64,000 nt of DNA from Pleurocapsa minor GSE-CHR-MK 17-07R (GTDB taxonomy: Bacteria; Chloroflexota; Anaerolineae; Aggregatilineales; Phototrophicaceae), in NCBI GenBank assembly GCA_019359125.1, contig JAHHHY010000015.1:1-64000 (forward strand), written 5' to 3'. The notes under the pieces were generated by a model. It did no database searches. It was given only the letters and a program-made list of their open reading frames with translations, and was not told the origin of the DNA. This document shows positions 1-7,685 of this stretch, one piece after another. How positions within the stretch are numbered: the first letter of the stretch is position 1; each line of letters begins with the position of its first letter. Made by a program: the position numbers and the translations under genes.

Positions 1-185
1 GGGGTGGGCTTCATCTCTCCATCAGGCTTGTTGCCTCAAGGGACTGCCAAGCGCTCACCCCCTGTTCTGCTTGCCGTCTTATTCTACGGCCTTTTCAAGA
101 TACAAGGGGACCGAGGGGTGAGGCTGGGGCAGCACACACCCCATCCCTGTTTAACTTTTAACTTTCCCCTTTTAACTACTTTCCC
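1..185. other. Non-coding stretch with a repeat fragment
   Basis: No credible gene is visible. Bases 113-124 (GAGGGGTGAGGC) match the right end of the GCCTCACCCC-type repeat found complete at 26471-26554 and 59486-59625, so this is probably a remnant copy. Bases 150-180 are an AT-rich run with AACTTTTAACTTT-like redundancy. I see no terminator for the leftward anti-sigma gene. Confidence 0.4.
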
Positions 186-1004
186 TCACACATCCAGTGC
201 GTCGACGGCGCCGACGGCCAGCGGGTCGGTAGTGGGCGCGCTGCTGCCGGAGGCCGGTTCCACGCTGATGCCGACGGCGGCATAGTTCGTCAGGCCGTCC
301 AGCGTGTTGAACGCATAAGCGACCTGCTGCGCGTCGTTGGTGCGGAACAGGCCGGCGCTCACCGGGCCGGCATCGCCAATCAGCCAGAGCTGATAGGTGA
401 GGTCGTCGCTCAGCGGGGGAAGCTGGTTGGTGACCAGCGTGGCAGTTTCCTGCTCCGGGCTCCACAGCACGACAGCCAGCGCCTGCTCGCCTGCCGCAGA
501 CGACAGCACCAGTCGCTGCACGCCCTCCGCGCTGAGCAGCGTGACAACATCGCCCTGCTGCTGCTCCAGCGATGCCAGCCGCTCCTGCGCCGCGTTCAGT
601 GAGGCCGCCCAGTACACATTGCTCAGCACGACGATGGCCACCGCCGCCGCAGCGACGATGCGCCATGGGAAGGCGCGTTTGGGCGCGGGGAAGGGGATGA
701 CTTTTTCGGCGGGCGCGGGGGCAGGCGGCGCAGACACTTCCGACGGCGCGCTCTCGGCGGCGACTTTCGCCAGCAAGCTGGCGCGCAGCGACGGCGGCGG
801 CGCGACCGGCGTCACGGTTTCGGCCAGCATCCCCGTCAGGTGGGCATACTGCGCCAGTTCCTGTTCGGCGTCCGGGCAGCGCGTCATCAACTCGCGTACG
901 CGGGCTGCTTCTTCCGGGCTGGACGCCCCCAGCGCGTAGGCTGGCAGCAGAGCGCTCAGCTCGTCGCATTCTGATGTGTACTGTGTCTGGTTCCCCGTGG
1001 TCAT
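186..1004 (-). CDS. RskA-type anti-sigma factor, membrane-anchored
   Basis: This is the expected inhibitor of the ECF sigma factor encoded just upstream: it should hold the sigma factor at the membrane until an envelope signal releases it. Residues 1-65 are a short helical sigma-binding segment with two cysteines (C13, C43) but no full HxxxCxxC zinc motif. A Pro/Ala-rich linker (66-114) leads to one membrane helix (about 115-135). The remaining residues resemble the extracytoplasmic RskA domain, including LWLIGDAGPVSAGLFRTND. The gene lies 109 bases downstream of the sigma gene on the same strand, the usual order for such pairs. Family assignment is firm; the inducing signal is unknown. Confidence 0.88.
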   Translation of the reverse strand: MTTGNQTQYTSECDELSALLPAYALGASSPEEAARVRELMTRCPDAEQELAQYAHLTGMLAETVTPVAPPPSLRASLLAKVAAESAPSEVSAPPAPAPAEKVIPFPAPKRAFPWRIVAAAAVAIVVLSNVYWAASLNAAQERLASLEQQQGDVVTLLSAEGVQRLVLSSAAGEQALAVVLWSPEQETATLVTNQLPPLSDDLTYQLWLIGDAGPVSAGLFRTNDAQQVAYAFNTLDGLTNYAAVGISVEPASGSSAPTTDPLAVGAVDALDV

Positions 1005-1113
1005 GCCGCTGCCTGTGGTTTTCTGTCTGTGTCTGCTATGGATGAGATCGTTCTACTAGTACTTTCGTCCATAATGGGCCAATTGGATGACTATTCATCC
1101 ACTTCTTTGGAAA

Positions 1114-1677
1114 TTATTCATATTCGCGCAGCCACATGCCGCGTAAAGCGCGCATGCCGTCGCGTATTCGGCTTTTCACGGTGCCTAACGGCTGTCCAGT
1201 GGCGGTCGCAATTTCGCTGTGCGACAGGCCCTGGAAATAGGCCAGCTCGATCGCCTGCACCTGCTCTGGCGGAAGCTGGCGCAGCAGCTCGCGCAGCGCC
1301 TCGGCATCCAGCGCCGCCACGCCGCCCAGCAGTGCATCCGTTTCGCCCAGGCCGTGCATCTCGTCAATATCGACCGAGGAGGGCGGGGCCTGGCGTTTTT
1401 CTTTTTGCAGGCGGTCGATGGCGGTGAAGCGCGCGATCGTCAGCAGCCACGAGACCACTTTCCCGCGCGACGCATCCCAGCGCTCGGCCTGGTGCCACAC
1501 TTTGAGAAACGTATCCTGCGCGGCCTCTTCGGCCAGCGTATTGTCCTGCAGCACCCGCAGCGTCATGCCATACACCAGCGCGCCATACTGGTCATAAAAC
1601 TCGGCCAGCGCGGATTGATCGCGTTCGCTGATGCGGCGCATCAGGGCTGTTTCCTGCTCCGGGGTGAGTGGCTGCAT
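1114..1677 (-). CDS. ECF RNA polymerase sigma factor (SigK-like)
   Basis: A 187-residue group IV sigma factor that would direct RNA polymerase to a small stress regulon. Region 2 is visible at about 20-90 (FYDQYGALVYGMTLRVL, then AEEAAQDTFLKVW). Region 4 lies at about 120-180, with a helix-turn-helix reading LSHSEIATATGQPLGTVKSR. The length is normal for the family. The ATG at 1677 opens a reading frame without upstream alternatives. It forms a sigma/anti-sigma operon with the RskA-type gene downstream and is divergent from the Tat-exported ferritin-like gene at 1948, which is a candidate target. That regulatory link is inferred only from position. Confidence 0.92.
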   Translation of the reverse strand: MQPLTPEQETALMRRISERDQSALAEFYDQYGALVYGMTLRVLQDNTLAEEAAQDTFLKVWHQAERWDASRGKVVSWLLTIARFTAIDRLQKEKRQAPPSSVDIDEMHGLGETDALLGGVAALDAEALRELLRQLPPEQVQAIELAYFQGLSHSEIATATGQPLGTVKSRIRDGMRALRGMWLREYE

Positions 1678-1947
1678 ACGCGTGCGCTGTGCGTTCTCCA
1701 GATGAATTCAATCGAGTATACCACGGACCAGATTCCCCTGTTTTCCCGTGCGATGAGCAGATTCATGAGTGCTGCATGAGCAGAATCGCCACTTTCAATC
1801 CAAATCGCGCAGGCCAGTCGAAAGCTGTTGTGAAGCTTGCAACAAAGCAGTCAGCCGGACGAACAACCGGCACCCGCACTTTGCAGGGCTTTGTTGGGCA
1901 ATTCTGTTTAACCGGTTGGTTTGCATCACAATACTAAGGAGAACACC
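1678..1947. other. Divergent intergenic region, ECF sigma / ferritin-like gene
   Basis: This 270-base stretch separates two divergent genes and must carry both promoters. No clear sigma70 -35/-10 pair was identified. An 8-bp dyad, AACCGGTT, lies at 1909-1916, close upstream of the ferritin-like gene. An ECF-type promoter for either side is plausible but not identified. Confidence 0.35.
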
Positions 1948-2679
1948 ATGAAGAATCTGTCCCGCCGTACGTTCCTCACTGGCAGCATGGCCGCCGCTGG
2001 CGCCGCCACCGTTGGTTTCAACAGCCTGTTCGGTTTCAGCCGCGCCTTTGCCCAGGAAGCTATGGGCGAGAACGATGACACCCAGACGATCATCAATCTG
2101 GCTGCCACCGCCGAGCTGTTCGCCAGCACCCACTACCTGGCCGCCATCAACAGCGCCGAAGCGCTGGGCCTGGATGAGAGCGAAGTCGCTTACATGAAGG
2201 CTGCCTTCATCAGCGAACGCGATCACCTGGACCTGCTGATCTCGCTGGGCGCGACCCCGGTCGTGACCGAGTTCTATGTCCCCGAGACGCTGTTCAGCGA
2301 CCGTGCGCTGTTCGCCACCATCACCGAGCTGGCCGAAACCACTTTCGTCAGCGCGTACCTGGCCGCCACCCGTATCTTCGCAGAAGCCGGTGCACCCGCC
2401 TTCGCCGTGACGACCGCGCAGATCGCCGCCGTGGAAGCTGAACACCGTGCGTTCATCCGCGAAATTGGCCAGCTGCTGCCGAACAACCAGTCGTATGCGC
2501 AGTTCGGTTTCGCCAACGTGTCTGACGCCGTGCCGGTGCTGCAGGCGTTCCTCGATGGCTCTGGCGAAGGCTTCGTTGGCCCGGTCGCCCCGCCGACAGA
2601 CGAAGAAGTCGCCGCCATCCGTGCCGAAGCCGAGATGCTGGGCTACGACACCACCGTGCTGCCCTACGCAGCCATGTAG
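1948..2679 (+). CDS. Tat-exported ferritin-like domain protein
   Basis: A 243-residue protein with a twin-arginine signal (SRRTFLTG) at its very N-terminus, followed by an Ala-rich hydrophobic stretch ending near FAQEA, so it should be exported folded and loaded with cofactor. The mature part is helical and carries ExxH-type motifs (SERDH and EAEH) as in di-iron ferritin-like proteins of the desiccation-related (PCC13-62/DUF4439-like) type. The start at 1948 was chosen because AAGGAG lies seven bases upstream. The TTG at 1921 has no ribosome site. The gene sits directly before tatA, tatB and tatC, so the substrate and its translocase are encoded side by side. Metal binding and oxidase activity are inferred. 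Confidence 0.82.
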   Translation: MKNLSRRTFLTGSMAAAGAATVGFNSLFGFSRAFAQEAMGENDDTQTIINLAATAELFASTHYLAAINSAEALGLDESEVAYMKAAFISERDHLDLLISLGATPVVTEFYVPETLFSDRALFATITELAETTFVSAYLAATRIFAEAGAPAFAVTTAQIAAVEAEHRAFIREIGQLLPNNQSYAQFGFANVSDAVPVLQAFLDGSGEGFVGPVAPPTDEEVAAIRAEAEMLGYDTTVLPYAAM

Positions 2680-2799
2680 TTTCCCCTGTGCGGGGCGCGG
2701 CGACTATGACCCTGTCGCGCCCTGCGCTGTATCTCATGCTCTGAAAGCAAATTGACCCTGACGCGCACAGGCGCGCCGTGAACCGTGGAGGAAAACCTC

Positions 2800-2982
2800 A
2801 TGAACTTTGGACCTACTGAACTGATTATCATCCTGGTGATCGTGCTCGTGCTGTTTGGCGTCGGGCGTATCGGCAAAATCGGCGGCGAGGTTGGCTCGGC
2901 CGTGGCGAATTTCCGCAAGGGTGTGAAGGCTGCTGACACCGAGAGCACGTCGACCGACAAGCGCGCCGAAGTCTCGTCCTAG
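2800..2982 (+). CDS. tatA: Twin-arginine translocase subunit TatA
   Basis: TatA forms the size-adjusting pore element of the Tat export system. The 60-residue product has one N-terminal membrane helix (residues 8-21, ELIIILVIVLVLFG), the conserved FG hinge, and an amphipathic helix (GEVGSAVANFRKGVK) followed by a short charged tail. ATG 2800 is preferred because GGAGG lies just upstream; the GTG at 2785 overlaps that ribosome site. The gene opens a compact tatA-tatB-tatC cluster. Confidence 0.93.
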   Translation: MNFGPTELIIILVIVLVLFGVGRIGKIGGEVGSAVANFRKGVKAADTESTSTDKRAEVSS

Positions 2983-3010
2983 CCCCAGCGAATCCTGAAG
3001 GAAGTGTGCT

Positions 3011-3394
3011 ATGGATATTCTGGGCATTGGTGGCGGCGAGCTGGTCCTGATCGTGCTGGTCATGCTGGTGGTGGCCGGCCCGAAGCGGATGATTCAGTGG
3101 GCCTATGTCGCCGGCAAGTACGCAGGCCAGGCGCGCCGCCTGTGGGCGGAGACGGCCGAAAAGCTGCAGGCCGAGCTGGATAGCGCGGGCGTGGACGTGA
3201 AAGTGCCGCGCTCGATGAAGCTTCCCACCGGCCCGACGCTGCAAAACCAGCTGAAGGCGCGCATGGCCCAGGCGGCCGCGCCTGTTACCGCGCCGATGCG
3301 CGAGATCAGCAGCGAGTTTAATGCCGCGCTGAAGGAAGACGACACCCGTCCGATGCCCGCGGTGGCCGAGACGGAAACCACGCCGCAGTTGTAA
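3011..3394 (+). CDS. tatB: Sec-independent translocase TatB-like protein
   Basis: This 127-residue protein has a membrane helix at residues 9-23 (GELVLIVLVMLVVAG), a GPKR hinge where TatB has GPER, and a long amphipathic helix. A cytoplasmic tail of roughly 70 residues is longer than in TatA, which favours TatB. In the Tat system TatB with TatC forms the receptor for twin-arginine signals. It lies between tatA and tatC, with 28 and 83 bases of spacing. TatA and TatB paralogues can be hard to tell apart, so the B assignment is less certain than the family. Confidence 0.8.
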   Translation: MDILGIGGGELVLIVLVMLVVAGPKRMIQWAYVAGKYAGQARRLWAETAEKLQAELDSAGVDVKVPRSMKLPTGPTLQNQLKARMAQAAAPVTAPMREISSEFNAALKEDDTRPMPAVAETETTPQL

Positions 3395-3477
3395 AGCTCT
3401 ATCCCATTTGCATTGAAAATTCGTCGAGCATCAGTGTCACATCATCCGCCAGCAGGCGTGAGAGGAAGGGGTGCGTT

Positions 3478-4248
3478 ATGGCCTCTCTGGACAATCAGCT
3501 TCAACCGCAAGTCATCCAGGACGAACATCTGCGCATGGGCCTGTTCGAGCATCTGGACGAGCTGCGCCGCCGCCTGTTCAAGGCTGCGCTGGCGCTGATC
3601 GCCGCGACTGCCCTGGCACTGGTATTCACTGGCGATTTGCTGCTGGCGCTTCAGGCACCCTATGGCCGCGAGTTTGCAGTGCTGGGCCCGACCAGCGGCG
3701 TAGTGGCCTACTTCCGCGTCGCGCTGATGGCCGGCGCGATTCTCGCCAGCCCGGTCCTGACCTATCAGGCGCTGATGTTCGTGCTCCCGGCGCTGAAACG
3801 CGGCGAAAAACGCATCGTGCTGGGCGCTCTGCCCGCCATCACCATCCTGTTTCTGACAGGCACGCTGTTTGCCTGGTTTGTGCTGATTCCGCCTGCGCTG
3901 GGCTTTTTGGAAGGCTTCCAGCCGACGCTGTTCCGGCCTGAATGGACCGCCGACCTGTATCTGGGCTTCGTGACCACGCTGATCTTCTGGATGGGCGTTG
4001 CCTTCGAACTGCCGCTGATCACCTTTCTGCTGGCTGTGCTGGGATTTGTCACAGCGCGCAGGCTGATTCGCGGCTGGCGTATCGCCATCGTCGGCATTTG
4101 CGTGGCCGCCGCGCTCATCACGCCCACGGTCGACCCGTTCAACCTGATGCTGGTGGCTGTGCCGCTGTTCGCGCTGTACGTGCTAAGCATCGGCCTGGCG
4201 GCCCTCGCGGGCCGTATGCGCCGCCAGCAACCAACCGCCGCCGCGTGA
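3478..4248 (+). CDS. tatC: Twin-arginine translocase subunit TatC
   Basis: TatC is the polytopic receptor that recognises the twin-arginine motif. The 256-residue product has the N-terminal signature LFEHLDELRRRLFKA at about residues 22-36 and six predicted membrane segments, the usual TatC topology and size. The ATG at 3478 follows an AGGAAGGGG-like ribosome site. It ends five bases before the converging end of the glycosyltransferase gene on the other strand, with no room for a separate terminator. Confidence 0.95.
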   Translation: MASLDNQLQPQVIQDEHLRMGLFEHLDELRRRLFKAALALIAATALALVFTGDLLLALQAPYGREFAVLGPTSGVVAYFRVALMAGAILASPVLTYQALMFVLPALKRGEKRIVLGALPAITILFLTGTLFAWFVLIPPALGFLEGFQPTLFRPEWTADLYLGFVTTLIFWMGVAFELPLITFLLAVLGFVTARRLIRGWRIAIVGICVAAALITPTVDPFNLMLVAVPLFALYVLSIGLAALAGRMRRQQPTAAA

Positions 4249-4252
4249 TGCC

Positions 4253-5431
4253 TCAGGTCAGGATGTTGAGGATGTCCCGCGTGCGCGCTGACCACGTGTA
4301 ATGCGCATAGGCCAGCTGCTTTCCCGCCGCCGCGATGCGCGCGCGCAGGGCGCGATCGTCATGCAGGCGGGCGAGGGCAGCCGCCAGTGCCGCCGTGTCT
4401 GACGGGGGATGCAGCAGCGCGGTCTCGCCCTCGGTCACGACCTCGCGCATGCTGGGCAGGTCGCTGGCGACCACGGCGACCCCGGCAGCCAGATATTCAA
4501 ACAGCTTCATCGGGCTGGCGTAATAGGCGAAATGCGTCGTGAAGGGCAGCGGAATTGCGCCCACGTCAAACGCCGCCAGCCAGCCAGGCACCTGATCCGC
4601 TGGCACCTGGCCCACATAGCGGAAATGCTCCGCCGGGCGCCCCAGCTGCGCCCATTCTGCGCGTAGTGCTTCGGCCGCATCATCAGGGCCGCCCACCAGC
4701 GCGAACTGCACGCCCGGCACCTGGGCAATCGCCCGAATCAGCGTCCCCGCCCCTTTATCGATATCCAGCGTCTGCAAGCGCCCCACATACCCGACGATGA
4801 ACGCATCTTCCGGCCAGCCGACCCGCGCGCGTGCCTGGGCACGTGCTGGCAGCCCGGCAAAGCGCGCCGGGCTGAAGCCGTCATGCGCGACATGCACGTG
4901 GTCTTTGGGTGCCCCTTCGGTGATGAATTCCTCGGTCAGCTTGCCTGTCGTGGTGAACACGTGCGCGCGTTTCGCCACCCAAATCTGCAAGGCCCGCTGT
5001 CGGCCTTTGGACAGGCTGTGCGCTTCATAGGCCAGCCTGACGCCGCGCAGACGCGCCAGCGGGGACAGCGCCGCCAGCGTGACCGCGTCGCGGCTGTAAT
5101 AGGCGTCAGCGCGGGTGAACAGCGCCAGGACGCACGCGCTGATGATATACGTCAGCGTTTGCAGGGCGAATAACGCCTGTGCTATGCGCCCGGTCGGGCC
5201 AGCCAGCGCCAGCAGGTCGATGCAGGGCAGCCGACGCACGCGAAATGTCCGCGTCACGCCGTAATGCGTAAACGGGTCACGGCCGCGCAGGTCGGGCGTG
5301 TTCACGCGTCGGGCGGCCCACAGCGACACGTCCGCGCCGTTTTCGGCAAAGGCTTCGCAGTTCTGCATGATTTGCAGGCCGTGGGCTTTTTCAGTCGGCA
5401 GGCGGATATTGGCCAGATAGAGCAGTTTCAA
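4253..5431 (-). CDS. GT4-family glycosyltransferase
   Basis: A 392-residue GT-B fold enzyme that transfers a sugar from an activated donor. The N-terminal domain starts MKLLYLANIRLPTEKAHGLQ. The C-terminal donor-binding domain carries FIVGYVGRLQTLDIDKG and SPMKLFEYLAAGVAVVASD, with the EX7E-type glutamate. It is last in a kinase-GT-GT-GT run. Its start is a TTG whose last two bases overlap the TGA of the preceding gene (TTGA), which indicates translational coupling. Donor and acceptor cannot be read from sequence; an extracellular glycan is likely from the context. Confidence 0.85.
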   Translation of the reverse strand: MKLLYLANIRLPTEKAHGLQIMQNCEAFAENGADVSLWAARRVNTPDLRGRDPFTHYGVTRTFRVRRLPCIDLLALAGPTGRIAQALFALQTLTYIISACVLALFTRADAYYSRDAVTLAALSPLARLRGVRLAYEAHSLSKGRQRALQIWVAKRAHVFTTTGKLTEEFITEGAPKDHVHVAHDGFSPARFAGLPARAQARARVGWPEDAFIVGYVGRLQTLDIDKGAGTLIRAIAQVPGVQFALVGGPDDAAEALRAEWAQLGRPAEHFRYVGQVPADQVPGWLAAFDVGAIPLPFTTHFAYYASPMKLFEYLAAGVAVVASDLPSMREVVTEGETALLHPPSDTAALAAALARLHDDRALRARIAAAGKQLAYAHYTWSARTRDILNILT

Positions 5432-6495
5432 GGGGCATCGCTTTCGTTCAGATGGCCGTGCTCGATCAGTTGCACCAGCCGGGGTATCAGGCTGTGCAGG
5501 CTGAAATCGCGTACGACCGCGTCGCGCAGGCGCAGGCCCATCGCTCGTCGTGCGTCTGCCGGCAGGGCCAGCAGCGCGCCGAGTTTGTCGGCCAGCGCGG
5601 CATCATCGTCCGGGGAGCTGATCAGCAGGGCCGGGGCGTCCGCACCCAGCGCGGGCAAAAACGCCGGATTGCTGACGACCGTGGGCAGCGCGCACGCCAT
5701 CGCCTCCAGCGCCGACTTGTCGAACAGGCCCGCTGGGCTGAGGTTGACGCTGAACGCAGCGGACCGGTGCGCCGCCAGCACGCTATCAGGCGGCTGCGGC
5801 CCGGCAAAGCGCACGCGTCCGGCGACGCCGAGTTTGTCGGCCAGCGCCTCTAATTCCGCCTGCCAGCCCGCGTATTCTGCTGACGCGCCGCCGACGCACA
5901 CAGCCTGCGCGTCGGGCAGGCGGGCCAGCGCGCGGATGAGCGTGCCGTGGTGCTTGATCGGCATCACCCGCGCCACATAGCTGATTAGAGTGCCCGCGCC
6001 GTCGCCGGACGGAATGAAGAAATCCGTGTCGACCGCATGGCCGACAGCATGTACCTTGCGCGACGGGAATGGGAAGCTGTCGGGCACGCTGGTGGCCACG
6101 GCGCGGGCAAACCACGGCGCGACGCGGGCGGTCCAGTGGCGGCTGCGATGCACATACCACAGCGTCAGCGGCACCCGCGCCAGGTTCAGGATCGGCCCGG
6201 CCAGCACCGCGAAATGCAGGTTCATGTGCGCGAAGCACGCCCGATAGCGCCGTTCACGCAGCAGGCGCAGCAGGATGCCGTAAAATTCCAGCGTTCGGCG
6301 CGCCTCGCTGAAGCCTTTTTCCTTGCCCACCGACCACACATGCACATTGTCCGCCGCGGCGATGCGCCCGGCGCGCATGGTGATGACATCCACGCGCTCA
6401 TAGTGCGCGGCCAGCCGGTTCGCCCAGGTCGTGGTGAAAGCCAGCATATCGTCGTCGGCGTCCATCGCCAGGTTGAACAGCAGCAGATTGCTCAT
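5428..6495 (-). CDS. GT4-like glycosyltransferase
   Basis: A 355-residue protein with a C-terminal GT-B domain: TLISYVARVMPIKHHGTLIRAL marks the start of the Rossmann half, and SPAGLFDKSALEAMACALPTVV the donor site. The first glutamate of the usual EX7E pair is replaced (FDKSALEA), so catalysis may differ from its neighbours. The N-terminal half (MSNLLLFNLAMDADDDMLAF) is divergent. The start at 6495 was chosen because it gives an ATGA overlap with the upstream gene; the longer frame would run 82 codons into that gene. It belongs to the leftward kinase-glycosyltransferase operon. Confidence 0.8.
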   Translation of the reverse strand: MSNLLLFNLAMDADDDMLAFTTTWANRLAAHYERVDVITMRAGRIAAADNVHVWSVGKEKGFSEARRTLEFYGILLRLLRERRYRACFAHMNLHFAVLAGPILNLARVPLTLWYVHRSRHWTARVAPWFARAVATSVPDSFPFPSRKVHAVGHAVDTDFFIPSGDGAGTLISYVARVMPIKHHGTLIRALARLPDAQAVCVGGASAEYAGWQAELEALADKLGVAGRVRFAGPQPPDSVLAAHRSAAFSVNLSPAGLFDKSALEAMACALPTVVSNPAFLPALGADAPALLISSPDDDAALADKLGALLALPADARRAMGLRLRDAVVRDFSLHSLIPRLVQLIEHGHLNESDAP

Positions 6496-7685
6496 GGTCG
6501 GCTTTGCGCGGTCTTGCGCCACAGCGTGACGAATTTCTCGGCATAGCCCGCCGTGCTGAAATCGCGCATGGCGCGCTGATAGCCGGCCTCGCCCATGCGC
6601 CGCGCCATATCGGCATCGTGCAGCAGCATGACCAGCCGGGCGGCCACGTCGCGGGCGGTATCGTCGCTTTCGGGCACATAAAAGCCGTTTTCGCCGTGTT
6701 TCAAAATGGCGGAAATGCCGCCCATCCCGGTGGCGACGCACGGCAGGCGCGAGGCGGCCGCCTCCACCAGCACGCGTGGCATGCCCTCGTAGGTGCTGGT
6801 CAGCGCATAGGCGTCCGCGAGCTGATAATACGCACGAAGCTGCTCATGCGGCACCTGACCGTGCAGGATGACGCGCTTTTCCAGCCCCAGCGCCTGCACC
6901 TGCGCGGTCAATGCCTCACGCGCTGTCGTCATATCGCCCACGAGCAGCAGGCGTGCTTCCGGCACCGATTGCAGCACGCGGGAGAAACTTTCCAGCAGCA
7001 GCGGCAGCCGCTTCAACGGCACTGGCCGCCCCACCCACAGCACGACTTTCGCGTCCGCCGGGATGCCCAGCCTGTCGCGCAGCGTTGCCAGCTCGTCCGG
7101 CGGCACCCGTTCAGCAAATTCGGGCGACGCGGTGGCCAGCGGCAGCACATCGATGCGCTCGCGCGCGATCCCCCGCCGGGCGATGCTCTCCAGGCTTTCC
7201 TGGCTGACCGAACGGATGCGGTCGGCCCGGCGCACCACATACGATGCCAGCGCCACCAGCGCCCGGTTACGCAGCGGCTTTTCTTTCAGCAGCGCCGGAT
7301 TGTCAAATACGAGGCTGTGATCCTGCAGCAGCAGCGGCGCGCGCAGGCGTCGTTTGAGCAGCCAGCCGGCCAGCCCGGTCAGATACAGGTCCTGCGCGAC
7401 GATCACATCGGGCGTGAAATTCAGCATGCGCGCCAGCCGCAGCACATCCGTGACAAAGGTCAGCGGAGAGCGCGAGCGCGTCGGCAGGATGTGCAGGCCG
7501 CCCTCGTGCCGTTCGATGACAGGGCGTCCTGCACGCGTATGCACGAGGATGGTCAGTTCGCCTGCCGCCGCCGCGTATTCGGCGTGACGGCGGATGGCAT
7601 CATTTGCTTCAGGCGCGGCCAGATGCGGGTCAAAGCTGATCATCAGCACCCGCATCGCGCCCGCCCGGTTGTCTGGCCCGATCAA
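6492..7685 (-). CDS. GT4-family glycosyltransferase
   Basis: A GT-B glycosyltransferase of 397 residues, or 387 if the ATG at 7655 (MRVLMISFDPHLAAPE) is used. Both halves are clear: the N-terminal acceptor domain and a C-terminal donor domain with VVLWVGRPVPLKRLPLLLE and YEGMPRVLVEAAASRLPCVAT, including the EX7E pair. The TTG at 7685 overlaps the kinase stop as TTGA and has GGAGG ten bases upstream, the same coupling arrangement as the third glycosyltransferase, so I keep the longer form. It is the first of three glycosyltransferases behind the receptor-like kinase. Confidence 0.85.
   Translation of the reverse strand: MIGPDNRAGAMRVLMISFDPHLAAPEANDAIRRHAEYAAAAGELTILVHTRAGRPVIERHEGGLHILPTRSRSPLTFVTDVLRLARMLNFTPDVIVAQDLYLTGLAGWLLKRRLRAPLLLQDHSLVFDNPALLKEKPLRNRALVALASYVVRRADRIRSVSQESLESIARRGIARERIDVLPLATASPEFAERVPPDELATLRDRLGIPADAKVVLWVGRPVPLKRLPLLLESFSRVLQSVPEARLLLVGDMTTAREALTAQVQALGLEKRVILHGQVPHEQLRAYYQLADAYALTSTYEGMPRVLVEAAASRLPCVATGMGGISAILKHGENGFYVPESDDTARDVAARLVMLLHDADMARRMGEAGYQRAMRDFSTAGYAEKFVTLWRKTAQSRP

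Noticed and set aside
4-285. Short rightward frame at the window start
   Set aside because: It overlaps the anti-sigma gene on the other strand, lacks a ribosome site and runs through a repeat fragment.
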